From UBA4660 sp002405435 (GTDB lineage Bacteria; Bacteroidota; Bacteroidia; Flavobacteriales_D; Sanyastnellaceae): a DNA stretch of 13,345 bases. The stretch covers positions 1 through 13,345 of the forward strand of contig DAIOCL010000071.1 of assembly GCA_036747335.1 (NCBI GenBank). Reading direction: 5' to 3'. How positions within the stretch are numbered: position 1 is the stretch's first letter; each line of letters starts with the position of its first letter. The notes under the pieces are model-generated. The model saw only the letters and a list, made by a program, of their open reading frames with translations, was not told where the DNA came from and made no database searches. A program made the position numbers and the translations under genes. Below, piece by piece: positions 1-6,881 of this stretch.

Positions 1-54
1 ATAGAGGGGTCTGTTTGGTCCGGAAAACTGGGGCCTGTTTCTCCGGATTCTCCA
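1..54. mobile_element. Probable end of an IS21-family-like element (partial, runs off the window)
   Basis: Two near-copies of an 18-19 base unit stand in tandem, 24 bases apart: 6-24 (ggggtctgtttggtccgga) and 30-47 (ggggcctgtttctccgga). Read on the minus strand, the block begins TGGAGAATCCGGAGAAAC at about position 54. Multiple short terminal repeats and a terminal TG are typical of IS21-family ends, and I recall similar 'ccgga...' repeats at such ends in Bacteroidota. The block begins exactly where the hsdR-like reading frame loses similarity to its family, which supports an insertion boundary. No transposase is visible because the element would lie to the left of the window. The family assignment is inference. 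Confidence 0.42.
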
Positions 55-162
55 ACTGACCTCCTCTCTTACTTGAGAATGTATATCCCAGCCTGATTTC
101 TCAATGGAAGGCGTAATAATCTTGGTGCATATATCGCGCTCGGAAAGTTGATTTTTATTCAT
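55..162 (-). pseudogene. hsdR: N-terminal remnant of type I restriction endonuclease subunit R (hsdR), interrupted
   Basis: An ATG on the minus strand at 162 opens a frame starting MNKNQLSERDICTKIITP and continuing through GWDIHSQ and REEV. This is the characteristic start of type I restriction R subunits (the usual pattern is LSExDIxTKFITPAI, then GWD, then QxREEV), the first stretch of the N-terminal nuclease domain. Similarity stops after about residue 35-36. The frame stays open to the window edge, but residues 37-54 (WRIRRNRPQ onward) are arginine/proline-rich, unlike the family, and coincide with the IS-like terminal repeats. A full R subunit is around 800-1100 residues, so the catalytic PD-ExK site, helicase and HsdM-binding parts are missing here. 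The gene lies 72 bases downstream of the ATPase gene on the same strand. No hsdM or hsdS is visible. The remainder may lie beyond the element to the left. Confidence 0.68.
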
Positions 163-234
163 GATAATCTAGATTGGACAGTTTTGTCATTCTAATTCAG
201 GTCAATGAAAAATTCAATACAAAATATGAAAAAA

Positions 235-1686
235 TTAATCTAAATTATTCGATCGTGCCTGTTCGCGTAATTCCATTTCACCCATCCAATAGCAAAGCAA
301 AGCAGCAGGGATGCGAAAGATTGTAGATGAACCATCATGATTTAATCTTCCAATATCATCAAGAGACTTTGTGACGACATAGCCTCTGTCGGCCTTTTTT
401 TCTTTACAGAAAGAGATAATTCCTTTCAATTTTTTGATATCAGCGGGTTGTGATCTGTATTTCACTTCAAAGGGAATAGCAGAGGAACCTATTTCGGAAA
501 CCAGATCCACTTCAATATCACCTTTGCCATGCCAGTATGAAAATCGGACGCTTTGTCGATAATACCTGGCAAAAAGATGCTTCAAAACAGCGGCCTCAGC
601 GGCAATTCCAAGTTCTTCTGGATTGTCTAGAACCTGCCTTCCTCGCAGCATTACGGCTGGTGCAATAGCCGCATCTGCTAAGTATATCTTGTATCGGCCA
701 CGTAAAATTTCCTTTCCGTATCCGTAGGGAGAAAGCCTGTATATTAGGTGTGTAGCCTCAAGCAATTCAATAAAATTTTGGGCAGTTGGTCTTGCGATTT
801 GTAAATTTGATGTCAATGCTTGCATGTCCAAAATACCGCCATCATGTCGACAGATGTAGAGAAATATTTGCTCCAAATCGAGCACTCGTCTAACCCCAAA
901 TAGGGCGGTCATGTCCCTTTTTATTGCTTTATCAATAATGTCTTCACGAAGAAGCTTCTGAGCTTGTGTAATGCTTTCTACTAGGGCTGTCTGAGGAAAG
1001 CCACCGTGTATTAGGTAATTGTGGAAATGACCTAGATAGGGTAGTCCCGCTTCCGAGATTTTCAGAAGTTGCTGTGGACTAAATTCATATAAATCTAGGA
1101 GCGAATTGATGTTAGGAAGCTGAGGAAGCTTTACTTTCTTAAGTTGCAAATACTCATAGAATGAAAGTGTCGTCAATTTGATGGTATGCCATCTTCCTAC
1201 ACCCGACTCTTGGTCGGTACTCATTATCGGCATTGCCGATCCAGTGAATATGATGCGACGCGAACTATTGAAATCTACTTGATGCTTTACCCATGTGCCC
1301 CAATCGCGAATAAATTGAGCTTCGTCTAGAAAAACATACTCTGTTCCTGCCGATTTTGGCTCTCTTTCACGCCACGCAGCCAACACAGAGTCTACACCCG
1401 CAAGTTTCATGATGGGATGGTCAAAGGTGGTATATACAATGTTACTCGCAGGGACACCCTTCTTAAGAAGTGCGTCTATTGCTTGCATTACTAGTGTCGT
1501 TTTACCGACTTGGCGAGCTCCTGATAGAAAGACAGCCCTTTTTTGTGCTGGCGGTTCATACGTCCATTTTATCAGTTCTCCGAACGCAGCTCTTTGCCAC
1601 GACGGCAGGTCAGGGACACCAGTTCCTTGCCACCAAGGATTGAACTGTCCAAGTACCTGTATCAATTCTTCTTTGCGTATCTCCAT
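235..1686 (-). CDS. ATP-binding protein, AAA_14 + DUF4143 family (483 aa)
   Basis: This is a P-loop ATPase of the widespread AAA_14/DUF4143 type, whose cellular role is generally unknown. Seen from the Met at 1686: Walker A SGARQVGKTT at residues 55-64, Walker B YVFLDEAQ at 117-124, the IIFTGSA strand at 145-151, and the family signature GRWHTIKLTTLSFYEY at about 164-179. GGFP follows at 228-231. A C-terminal DUF4143 region contains GDIEVDLV (389-396) and FEVKYR (406-411), which resembles the D...ExK pattern of restriction-endonuclease-like folds. Length is normal and the frame is intact. An in-frame ATG 36 bases upstream (1722) exists, but it would add MHYLCILVYICS and overlap the promoter, so 1686 is preferred. 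Sampled lines are about 40% GC, well below the atp genes, which suggests horizontal acquisition. It sits between a tRNA-Asn gene and a broken hsdR on the same strand, so an accessory or defence-island role is possible but unproven. Confidence 0.93.
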   Translation of the reverse strand: MEIRKEELIQVLGQFNPWWQGTGVPDLPSWQRAAFGELIKWTYEPPAQKRAVFLSGARQVGKTTLVMQAIDALLKKGVPASNIVYTTFDHPIMKLAGVDSVLAAWREREPKSAGTEYVFLDEAQFIRDWGTWVKHQVDFNSSRRIIFTGSAMPIMSTDQESGVGRWHTIKLTTLSFYEYLQLKKVKLPQLPNINSLLDLYEFSPQQLLKISEAGLPYLGHFHNYLIHGGFPQTALVESITQAQKLLREDIIDKAIKRDMTALFGVRRVLDLEQIFLYICRHDGGILDMQALTSNLQIARPTAQNFIELLEATHLIYRLSPYGYGKEILRGRYKIYLADAAIAPAVMLRGRQVLDNPEELGIAAEAAVLKHLFARYYRQSVRFSYWHGKGDIEVDLVSEIGSSAIPFEVKYRSQPADIKKLKGIISFCKEKKADRGYVVTKSLDDIGRLNHDGSSTIFRIPAALLCYWMGEMELREQARSNNLD

Positions 1687-1690
1687 GGAA

Positions 1691-1722
1691 CAAATATACA
1701 CTAAAATACACAAATAATGCAA
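1691..1722 (-). promoter_or_regulatory. Candidate Bacteroidota-type promoter of the ATPase gene
   Basis: On the minus strand TATATTTG (1698-1691) fits the Bacteroidota -7 consensus TAnnTTTG. A TTG at 1722-1720 lies 21 bases upstream and can serve as the -33 element. Only four bases separate the -7 box from the ATG at 1686, so the predicted transcript would begin at or next to the start codon and be leaderless or nearly so. This supports the 1686 start over 1722. The call rests on motif match and spacing only. Confidence 0.48.
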
Positions 1723-1729
1723 GTGTATT
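1705..1729. promoter_or_regulatory. Inverted repeat overlapping the ATPase promoter (possible operator)
   Basis: AATACAC (1705-1711) and GTGTATT (1723-1729) are perfect 7-base inverted copies separated by 11 bases. Their centres are 18 bases apart, compatible with a dimeric repressor binding one DNA face. The second arm abuts the candidate -33 TTG. No regulator gene is visible nearby, and in AT-rich DNA such repeats can occur by chance. Confidence 0.3.
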
Positions 1730-1829
1730 GTAACTAAATGTGAAAAATAGTGCTAGTATTGCCAAATAACGAACGCCCAGCGAAGGCTTAAAATAGACTT
1801 AAGGCGATAAGATATAATGAAAAATGGTT

Positions 1830-1855
1830 ATTTGCGTGTGCAAATCGTGTGCAAA
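1830..1855. repeat. Tandem 10-base repeat with overlapping inverted repeat beside the tRNA gene
   Basis: CGTGTGCAAA occurs at 1835-1844 and again at 1846-1855 (11-base period). The first copy also forms a perfect inverted repeat, ATTTGC (1830-1835), GTGT, GCAAAT (1840-1845). The block lies 45 bases beyond the tRNA-Asn 3' end, just past its terminator, at the edge of the low-GC segment. Such repeats are compatible with recombinase arm or core binding sites of an island integrated at the tRNA, but no integrase gene is visible. The 1723-1868 stretch otherwise holds no gene that I can support. Confidence 0.45.
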
Positions 1856-1860
1856 CAGAA

Positions 1861-1890
1861 AATAAAAAGGGCTGCAATTTCTTGCAGCCC
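1861..1890 (-). terminator. Intrinsic terminator of tRNA-Asn
   Basis: A perfect 9-bp stem (1882-1890 pairing with 1869-1877, GGGCTGCAA on each minus/plus arm) closes a 4-base loop and is followed on the minus strand by TTTTTATTTT. It lies 10 bases after the tRNA 3' end. This is a textbook rho-independent terminator. Confidence 0.9.
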
Positions 1891-1900
1891 TCGCCACTGC

Positions 1901-1977
1901 TGGCTCCCCAGCCTGGACTTGAACCAGGGACCCCATGATTAACAGTCATGTGCTCTAACCAACTGAGCTACTGAGGA
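1901..1977 (-). tRNA. tRNA-Asn (anticodon GTT)
   Basis: The minus strand folds as a complete 77-base cloverleaf. The acceptor arms TCCTCAG and CTGGGGA pair with one G-T wobble, the D arm is GCTC/GAGC, and the anticodon stem is CATGA/TCATG around loop CTGTTAA, giving anticodon GTT for asparagine. The T arm CCTGG/CCAGG encloses TTCAAGT. The discriminator G and a genome-encoded CCA (1901-1903 on the plus strand as tgg) complete the 3' end. It decodes AAU/AAC. A weak promoter-like TAGTTCGA lies just upstream (1994-1987). The 3' side borders low-GC accessory DNA, a common integration position. Confidence 0.97.
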
Positions 1978-1982
1978 ATTTG

Positions 1983-2018
1983 AGTTTCGAACTACACCGG
2001 CTTCGGTACACTGAAACT
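1983..2018. repeat. Two-tier inverted repeat upstream of tRNA-Asn
   Basis: Outer arms AGTTTC (1983-1988) and GAAACT (2013-2018) flank inner arms ACCG (1996-1999) and CGGT (2004-2007) around GCTT. The structure covers the region where the tRNA promoter should lie. It may be an intergenic repeat unit or chance pairing; no function is assigned. Confidence 0.3.
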
Positions 2019-2022
2019 AGCC

Positions 2023-2046
2023 TGTCCGGAATGAAACGTCCGGACA
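2023..2046. repeat. 8-base perfect inverted repeat in the tRNA-pfkB intergenic region
   Basis: TGTCCGGA (2023-2030) and TCCGGACA (2039-2046) are perfect inverted copies separated by 8 bases, each containing the palindrome TCCGGA. There is no T-tract on either side, so it is not an obvious terminator. It could be an operator for the divergent tRNA and kinase genes or part of an intergenic repeat. The rest of 1978-2193 shows no supportable gene. Confidence 0.4.
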
Positions 2047-2171
2047 AGTTACGACAGTCAAATCACTCCTTTGCTTTAGTCATCCAGCCTGGGGCCGGAC
2101 CAGAACACGTGAACCACAAGGTTCTTCAAAAAAGGGATGCAATATTACGGCCGGGGGCCCTCATGAGCCAA

Positions 2172-2179
2172 TATCTTTG
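2172..2179 (+). promoter_or_regulatory. Candidate -7 box upstream of the PfkB kinase gene
   Basis: TATCTTTG matches the Bacteroidota TAnnTTTG consensus and ends 14 bases before the kinase ATG. No TTG or TTTG is present at the expected 19-21 base distance upstream, so the promoter is incomplete by motif. The box overlaps the 10-base palindrome TTTGGCCAAA (2176-2185). Confidence 0.33.
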
Positions 2180-2193
2180 GCCAAATTTTTTTT

Positions 2194-3117
2194 ATGCACC
2201 TGGTCACCGTCGGCACTGTAGCCTTTGACTCCATCGAAACCCCCTTTGCCAAGTCTGAAAAAGTCATAGGCGGCGCCAATACCTATATTGCCCTGGCCGC
2301 GTCGCATTTCGTGGACCGCTGCGGGCTGATTTCCGTGGTTGGCGACGATTTTCCTCAGGATATGCTGGACCTTATGACCCGACGGGGGATAGACCTGGGC
2401 GGACTGGAGATCAAGAAGGGTGAGAAGTCCTTCTTTTGGAGCGGAAAGTACCGGTACGACCTCAATACCCGTGATACGCTGGCTACCGAACTGAACGTGC
2501 TGGCCAATTTTAACCCAGTCGTTCCGTCCCATTTTCAGGGTTGTCAGCTCCTGATGCTCGGCAACCTCGACCCGCGGGTTCAGATGAGCGTGATTCGCCA
2601 GTTTGAGGAGCGTCCGCATATGATTGTGATGGACACCATGAACTTTTGGATGGATACCGCCTGGGACGGACTCATGGAAGTTATTGCCGAAGTGGATGTA
2701 CTGACGATCAACGACGAGGAGGCACGGCAAATGACCCGCGAGTATTCGCTGGTCAAGGCAGCCCGCAAAATTTTGGAAATGGGTCCTTCTTATGTCATCA
2801 TCAAGAAAGGCGAGCATGGGGCCATGCTCTTCAGTGAACAAAGCATATTTTTTGCACCCGCCCTGCCCATGGAAGAGGTAGTGGATCCCACGGGTGCCGG
2901 CGACACCTTTGCGGGAGGATTTGTCGGTTACCTCGCCAAAACCAACAATACCTCGTTTGAGAATATGAAGCGCGCCGTAATAGTCGGCTCGGCCATGGCC
3001 TCATTCACCTGCGAAAAATTCGGACCCGAACGGCTGTTGGAGTTGTCGCAGGAGGACATCAATGAGCGTATTGAGGAGTTTGTCGAGCTGATGAATTTCG
3101 AAATCCTCATCGGCTGA
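2194..3117 (+). CDS. PfkB (ribokinase)-family carbohydrate/nucleoside kinase (307 aa)
   Basis: This is a cytosolic ATP-dependent kinase of the ribokinase/PfkB fold; members phosphorylate sugars or nucleosides, and the substrate here cannot be read from sequence. The N-terminus VGTVAFDSIETPF (6-18) and the substrate-side IGGANTYIALAAS (25-37) match PfkB proteins. IKKGEHGA lies at 203-210. The C-terminal signature DPTGAGDTFAGGF (231-243) contains the anion hole and the catalytic base Asp237. The length is normal for the family. The ATG at 2194 gives a start typical of the family, with the first beta strand beginning at residue 3, and no earlier in-frame ATG is supported. It converges with the M23 peptidase gene with only 20 bases between stop codons, and no strong bidirectional terminator is visible there. 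Confidence 0.92.
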   Translation: MHLVTVGTVAFDSIETPFAKSEKVIGGANTYIALAASHFVDRCGLISVVGDDFPQDMLDLMTRRGIDLGGLEIKKGEKSFFWSGKYRYDLNTRDTLATELNVLANFNPVVPSHFQGCQLLMLGNLDPRVQMSVIRQFEERPHMIVMDTMNFWMDTAWDGLMEVIAEVDVLTINDEEARQMTREYSLVKAARKILEMGPSYVIIKKGEHGAMLFSEQSIFFAPALPMEEVVDPTGAGDTFAGGFVGYLAKTNNTSFENMKRAVIVGSAMASFTCEKFGPERLLELSQEDINERIEEFVELMNFEILIG

Positions 3118-3137
3118 TTCCTGACGCATCCTGCCGG

Positions 3138-4025
3138 CTAACTTTTTTTGTACGATAAATAATTCAGGGGATCCAGCGGTGTGCCATTCTGCCAAAGTTC
3201 AAAGTGCAGGTGAGGGCCATCGCTCTCTGAACCGGATTCGCCGATGCTGGCGATGGATTCGCCCACCCTCACCGGATCTCCTATTTTTTTGAAGAGTACA
3301 GAATTGTGTTTGTACACCGAGACCATGTTATGCGCGTGCTGAATCTGTATCACATTGCCCCCGTCTGCGGTAAAAGAAGCGTGAATCACCGTGCCGTCGA
3401 GCACCGATTTGACCACCGCATCGCGCGGGGCTACAAGGTCGATGCCGAAGTGGCCTTCACGCGGCTTAAACTCCTGACTGATCGAACCTTCCAGCGGTTT
3501 AAACAGCAACAATCCGTTGGCTGCGGCTGAGGCTTCTGAATCGAGGTTCAGGGTATACCGGTCTTCCGCCGCCATTTGCTCGCGCAAGGCCCGCTCCTTG
3601 TCGGTCATCTTGTAATCGAGGTCAATCTGTGCGGTATCCACGACGGCGGTGTCGGTGAGCGAAGCGATGGTGCCACCGCTGAGCACAATGCGCAGGTTTT
3701 CCAGGTATTGCGTCTGCTGTGCAAGCACATCCAGCAGCGAGTCGGCCTGGTATCGGGCCTGGCGCGCATCTTCCTTCAGCTGGTAGTCGGCATAATCTTT
3801 AACCACATACTGCCGCAGGGGGGTGAGGGCAATGGCCACATAAATTAACCCCCCGAACACCGTGAGTAGCGCGCCGAAGATGATGATTACGTTCATCGGC
3901 GTCAGGCGCGCACTGAACAGTTCCTCAAAGGAAGTCTCGTTGAGGATGGTGAGCCTGAACTTACTTCTGAGGTGCCTCAGCCAGCCCTGACGCTTGCGCT
4001 CGCGCCTGTTGATTTTTGCTGCCAT
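3138..4025 (-). CDS. Membrane-anchored M23/LytM-type peptidoglycan endopeptidase (295 aa)
   Basis: This predicted zinc endopeptidase would cleave peptidoglycan cross-bridges or stems in the periplasm. A basic cytoplasmic tail of about 43 residues (rich in Lys/Arg) precedes one transmembrane helix at about 44-68. A periplasmic, probably helical stalk follows at about 75-160, and the LytM domain covers about 172-290. Zinc ligands H192 and D196 (GHFGIDL) and H274 (HLHFE) are present, as are the catalytic histidines H240 (VYKHNS) and H272. All key residues are intact, so it is predicted active rather than a degenerate LytM activator. An AGGAG sits 7 bases before the ATG, an unusually good Shine-Dalgarno site for this phylum. 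It is divergent from the SprE-like gene and near a bactofilin. Single-helix M23 enzymes with cytoplasmic tails are known partners of bactofilins elsewhere, so a shape or septation role is a reasonable inference. Confidence 0.94.
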   Translation of the reverse strand: MAAKINRRERKRQGWLRHLRSKFRLTILNETSFEELFSARLTPMNVIIIFGALLTVFGGLIYVAIALTPLRQYVVKDYADYQLKEDARQARYQADSLLDVLAQQTQYLENLRIVLSGGTIASLTDTAVVDTAQIDLDYKMTDKERALREQMAAEDRYTLNLDSEASAAANGLLLFKPLEGSISQEFKPREGHFGIDLVAPRDAVVKSVLDGTVIHASFTADGGNVIQIQHAHNMVSVYKHNSVLFKKIGDPVRVGESIASIGESGSESDGPHLHFELWQNGTPLDPLNYLSYKKS

Positions 4026-4157
4026 GATTTCTCCTGCAAATCAACTAATTTTTTTGTGGACACAGCCCGCCTTATTTTCGCAATCCGCTAATAACCAAAG
4101 CGCCGCGAAATATTTGGGCGGGTATGCAGTTAATCAAGGTCCCAAAACCAGGTTACC

Positions 4158-6857
4158 GTGGGTTATAAGAGTGCTAAAAAACTGATATTGAGGATTTTGA
4201 CGGTTGTGCAGGTTGCCCTTATGCTAGGCGCTTGTTCTACCGAAAAGGATGGTTTTGTCTACCGGGCCTATCACAATACAACCGCGCACTTTAACGGCCA
4301 TTTCAATTCCAACGAGAGCGTCAAGAAGGGTGTTGCCAAGATTGAGGCCGCCCACAAGGAGGATTACGACGAGCTCCTGCCATTGTTCATTTATGGAACC
4401 GAAGAGACGGCTGCTTCGTCTTATCCTGAAATGGAGAAGGCCATTGAAAAGAGCAGCCGGGTCATCGATCGCCACACCATCAAGGCCTCGGCCAAAAAGG
4501 AGCGCAACCGCCCCGTCCTCAACAAGTGGATAGACGAGAACTACATGCTCATCGGCATGGCGCATTTTTATAAGAAGAATTATTTCAAGGCCGAAGAGTT
4601 GTTCAACTACGTCTACCGCAAGTACGATGAACAGGATGTGCAGCTGGAGGCCCTGACATGGCTTTCGCGGAGCTATATCGAGCGAAAGGAATACGGAAAG
4701 GTCAATGCCACCATGAACAAGGCCGAAATCACCAACAAGACCGATGCGGCCCTGAAGGCCGCGTACTACATGGTGTGGGCTGACAGTTACATACGCCAGG
4801 AAGAATACAAAAAGGCGGTGGAGAAGCTCGAAGAGGCGTTGCGTTCCATTGAAAAGAAACGCGACCGGGCCCGTCCGCATTTTGTGCTGGCGCAATTGTA
4901 CCAGCGGCTCAACGAAAGCACCAACGCGCTGCCCCATTACGAGTCCGTCATCAACAGCCGCGCGCCCTACGAAATGGAGTTTTACGCCCGTATCAGTAAA
5001 GCCACCGCCTTTAGCCGCACTTCGGGAAGCAGCGACCAGATCCGCAAGGAGCTCATGAAACTGCTCAACGACGAGAAGAATGTCAGCTATCAGGACCAGA
5101 TTTACTACGCCCTGGCCGAACTGGAGCTGGAAGAGCAGCACCGGGAAGAAGGCATCGACTATCTGAAAAAGTCTATCGAAGCCACAGAAGACAACCAGAA
5201 ACAAAAAGCGAAGGCCTTTCTGCGGCTGGCCGATCTCTATTTTGAAGAGAGGGAGTACGAAAATGCCCAGACTTACTACGACAGTACGTTTACCAATATC
5301 ACCGACACCCACAAGCGCTACAAGGAAATTAAGGCAAGGGCGCAGAGCCTTACTGAACTCATCGGCTACCTCAATACCATTGCAGAAAACGACAGCCTGA
5401 TCAAACTCTGCGCACTGGAGCCGGCGGCCCTTGAAAAAGCCCTCAGGAAGGCACAGAAGAAAATCGAGGAGGAAATCGCCGAACGCGAGCGGAAGGAAGC
5501 GGAGGCATTGGAAGCAGCCAACGATGCAGCCGCAGGGGATGCTGGCCCTCAGGGCACATTCTGGGCCTACAACACCAATCTCAAAAAGAAAGGCTACGAA
5601 AATTTCATCGATTACTGGGGCGACCGGCCGCTGGAAGACGACTGGCGACGGAGCCGTAAAACAGCCACCGCCTTCACAAGCGATGACCAAGTCGTGGAAG
5701 AGGTGACCGAACCGGTGGAGGAGGAGGAGAAGGATGAGGTGCCGACCATTGATGAACTCCGTGATGGCCTGCCCTGTAATGACGAGGCTGGCCTGGCAGA
5801 CATGAACTCGTCCACGGCGGAAGCCCATTATAATGCCGGCGTGCTGTACAAGGAGAAACTTGACGACAACGAAAACGCCATCAATATCTGGCAAGACCTG
5901 CTGGCGCTGATGGACGATTCAGAATTTCACCCGACTACCTATTACCAATTGTTTAGGACCTACCTCAACCGGGAGCAGGAAGAAGGGTATTCAAACCCTT
6001 TTTGCAAGACCTGTAACAGCCAGTACTGGGGCAACCAAATTAAACAACGCTACCCCGGTACGGAGTGGGCCCGGCTGGTCGACAATCCCGAATACCTCGA
6101 TTACAAGGAATTGAAAGAGTCGGAGGAGTCGGAGGCCTATGAACTGGTGTACCGCTCGTACGCAGAACGCAACTATCCGGTCGTCATTCAGGAATGTACC
6201 CGGGTTATTGATTCGCAGCCCGACAACCACCTGTTGTGCAAATACAGGCTGCTGCGCGCCGTTTGTGTGGGCTTCAGCGATGCGCCCTATGCGGTGAAAG
6301 AAAATTATCAGCGCGAACTCAATGAAGTGGCCGGCCAGTGCGCCGATGCGGAAGAGGGCGCGCGCGCGAGGGAGTTGCTGACGGCTTTTTCATCCGGACA
6401 ATCCACCAGCTACAGGGAAGAACCCAAAATCGACGAGAGCACCGCCAAAGAGCCCGAAGCGGCCAAGGATAGCGCTGCGGTTAAGAGCCCTTATACCTTC
6501 AATGAAAGCATGGAGCACTATGTGGCGCTGGTTTTTACTGTCAAAGACAATGATGTCAACAAGGTGAAGGCGGATGTGGCAGACTTTAACCTGTCCAATT
6601 ACAACTCCCTCGCGCTGAAGGTCACCAACAACCTGTTTGACAAAGACCACCACATCGTATTGGTGAAAACGTTCAAAACGATTCCCGAAGCGACCGACTA
6701 CCTCAACACCTTGCGCGCAGACACCTCATCGCTGCAGTCATTCAAGGTTGCCGACGTTACGACCTTCCTGATATCCAAGCTGAATTACATCACTTTTTTC
6801 AAGCAGAAAAACCTAGACCAGTACCTGGAGTGGTATTACCTCAACTATAACGAATAA
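4158..6857 (+). CDS. sprE: SprE/PorW-like TPR lipoprotein, type IX secretion/gliding (899 aa)
   Basis: SprE (Flavobacterium) and PorW (Porphyromonas) are TPR lipoproteins needed for type IX secretion and, in gliders, motility. The product has a lipoprotein signal peptide with lipobox LGAC, lipidated Cys26. A conserved N-terminal part (FVYRAYHNTTAHFNGHF, 33-49; the LLPLFIYG region, 73-80) is followed by TPR-like helical repeats at about 124-385. A charged coiled coil and Glu-rich linker cover about 420-530, more repeats lie at about 553-605 and 657-705, and a C-terminal domain at about 778-899 ends in KQKNLDQYLEWYYLNYNE. Length agrees with SprE. The start is GTG: the frame is closed by TAA at 4131, there is no upstream ATG, and the first internal ATG (residue 22) would destroy the signal peptide. 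Eight cysteines follow the lipid Cys, including C616-x-x-C619. It is divergent from the M23 gene, with 132 bases between and only a one-mismatch -7 box (4109-4116). The bactofilin gene follows 24 bases downstream. Confidence 0.9.
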   Translation: MGYKSAKKLILRILTVVQVALMLGACSTEKDGFVYRAYHNTTAHFNGHFNSNESVKKGVAKIEAAHKEDYDELLPLFIYGTEETAASSYPEMEKAIEKSSRVIDRHTIKASAKKERNRPVLNKWIDENYMLIGMAHFYKKNYFKAEELFNYVYRKYDEQDVQLEALTWLSRSYIERKEYGKVNATMNKAEITNKTDAALKAAYYMVWADSYIRQEEYKKAVEKLEEALRSIEKKRDRARPHFVLAQLYQRLNESTNALPHYESVINSRAPYEMEFYARISKATAFSRTSGSSDQIRKELMKLLNDEKNVSYQDQIYYALAELELEEQHREEGIDYLKKSIEATEDNQKQKAKAFLRLADLYFEEREYENAQTYYDSTFTNITDTHKRYKEIKARAQSLTELIGYLNTIAENDSLIKLCALEPAALEKALRKAQKKIEEEIAERERKEAEALEAANDAAAGDAGPQGTFWAYNTNLKKKGYENFIDYWGDRPLEDDWRRSRKTATAFTSDDQVVEEVTEPVEEEEKDEVPTIDELRDGLPCNDEAGLADMNSSTAEAHYNAGVLYKEKLDDNENAINIWQDLLALMDDSEFHPTTYYQLFRTYLNREQEEGYSNPFCKTCNSQYWGNQIKQRYPGTEWARLVDNPEYLDYKELKESEESEAYELVYRSYAERNYPVVIQECTRVIDSQPDNHLLCKYRLLRAVCVGFSDAPYAVKENYQRELNEVAGQCADAEEGARARELLTAFSSGQSTSYREEPKIDESTAKEPEAAKDSAAVKSPYTFNESMEHYVALVFTVKDNDVNKVKADVADFNLSNYNSLALKVTNNLFDKDHHIVLVKTFKTIPEATDYLNTLRADTSSLQSFKVADVTTFLISKLNYITFFKQKNLDQYLEWYYLNYNE

Positions 6858-6881
6858 CTTTTACCCTGAAACCCTGCGCCC

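Noticed and set aside
2084..2092. Nine-base match (ccagcctgg) to the tRNA-Asn 3' region (1908-1916), possible att duplicate
   Set aside because: It is too short, it lies on the upstream rather than the downstream side of the tRNA, and flanking bases do not match; it is likely chance.
4224..5894. Long (556-codon) open frame antisense to the SprE-like gene
   Set aside because: It lies wholly within a well-supported gene, its Leu/Val/Phe-rich product shows no recognisable domain, and it is explained by the biased codon use of the Glu/Lys-rich sense gene.
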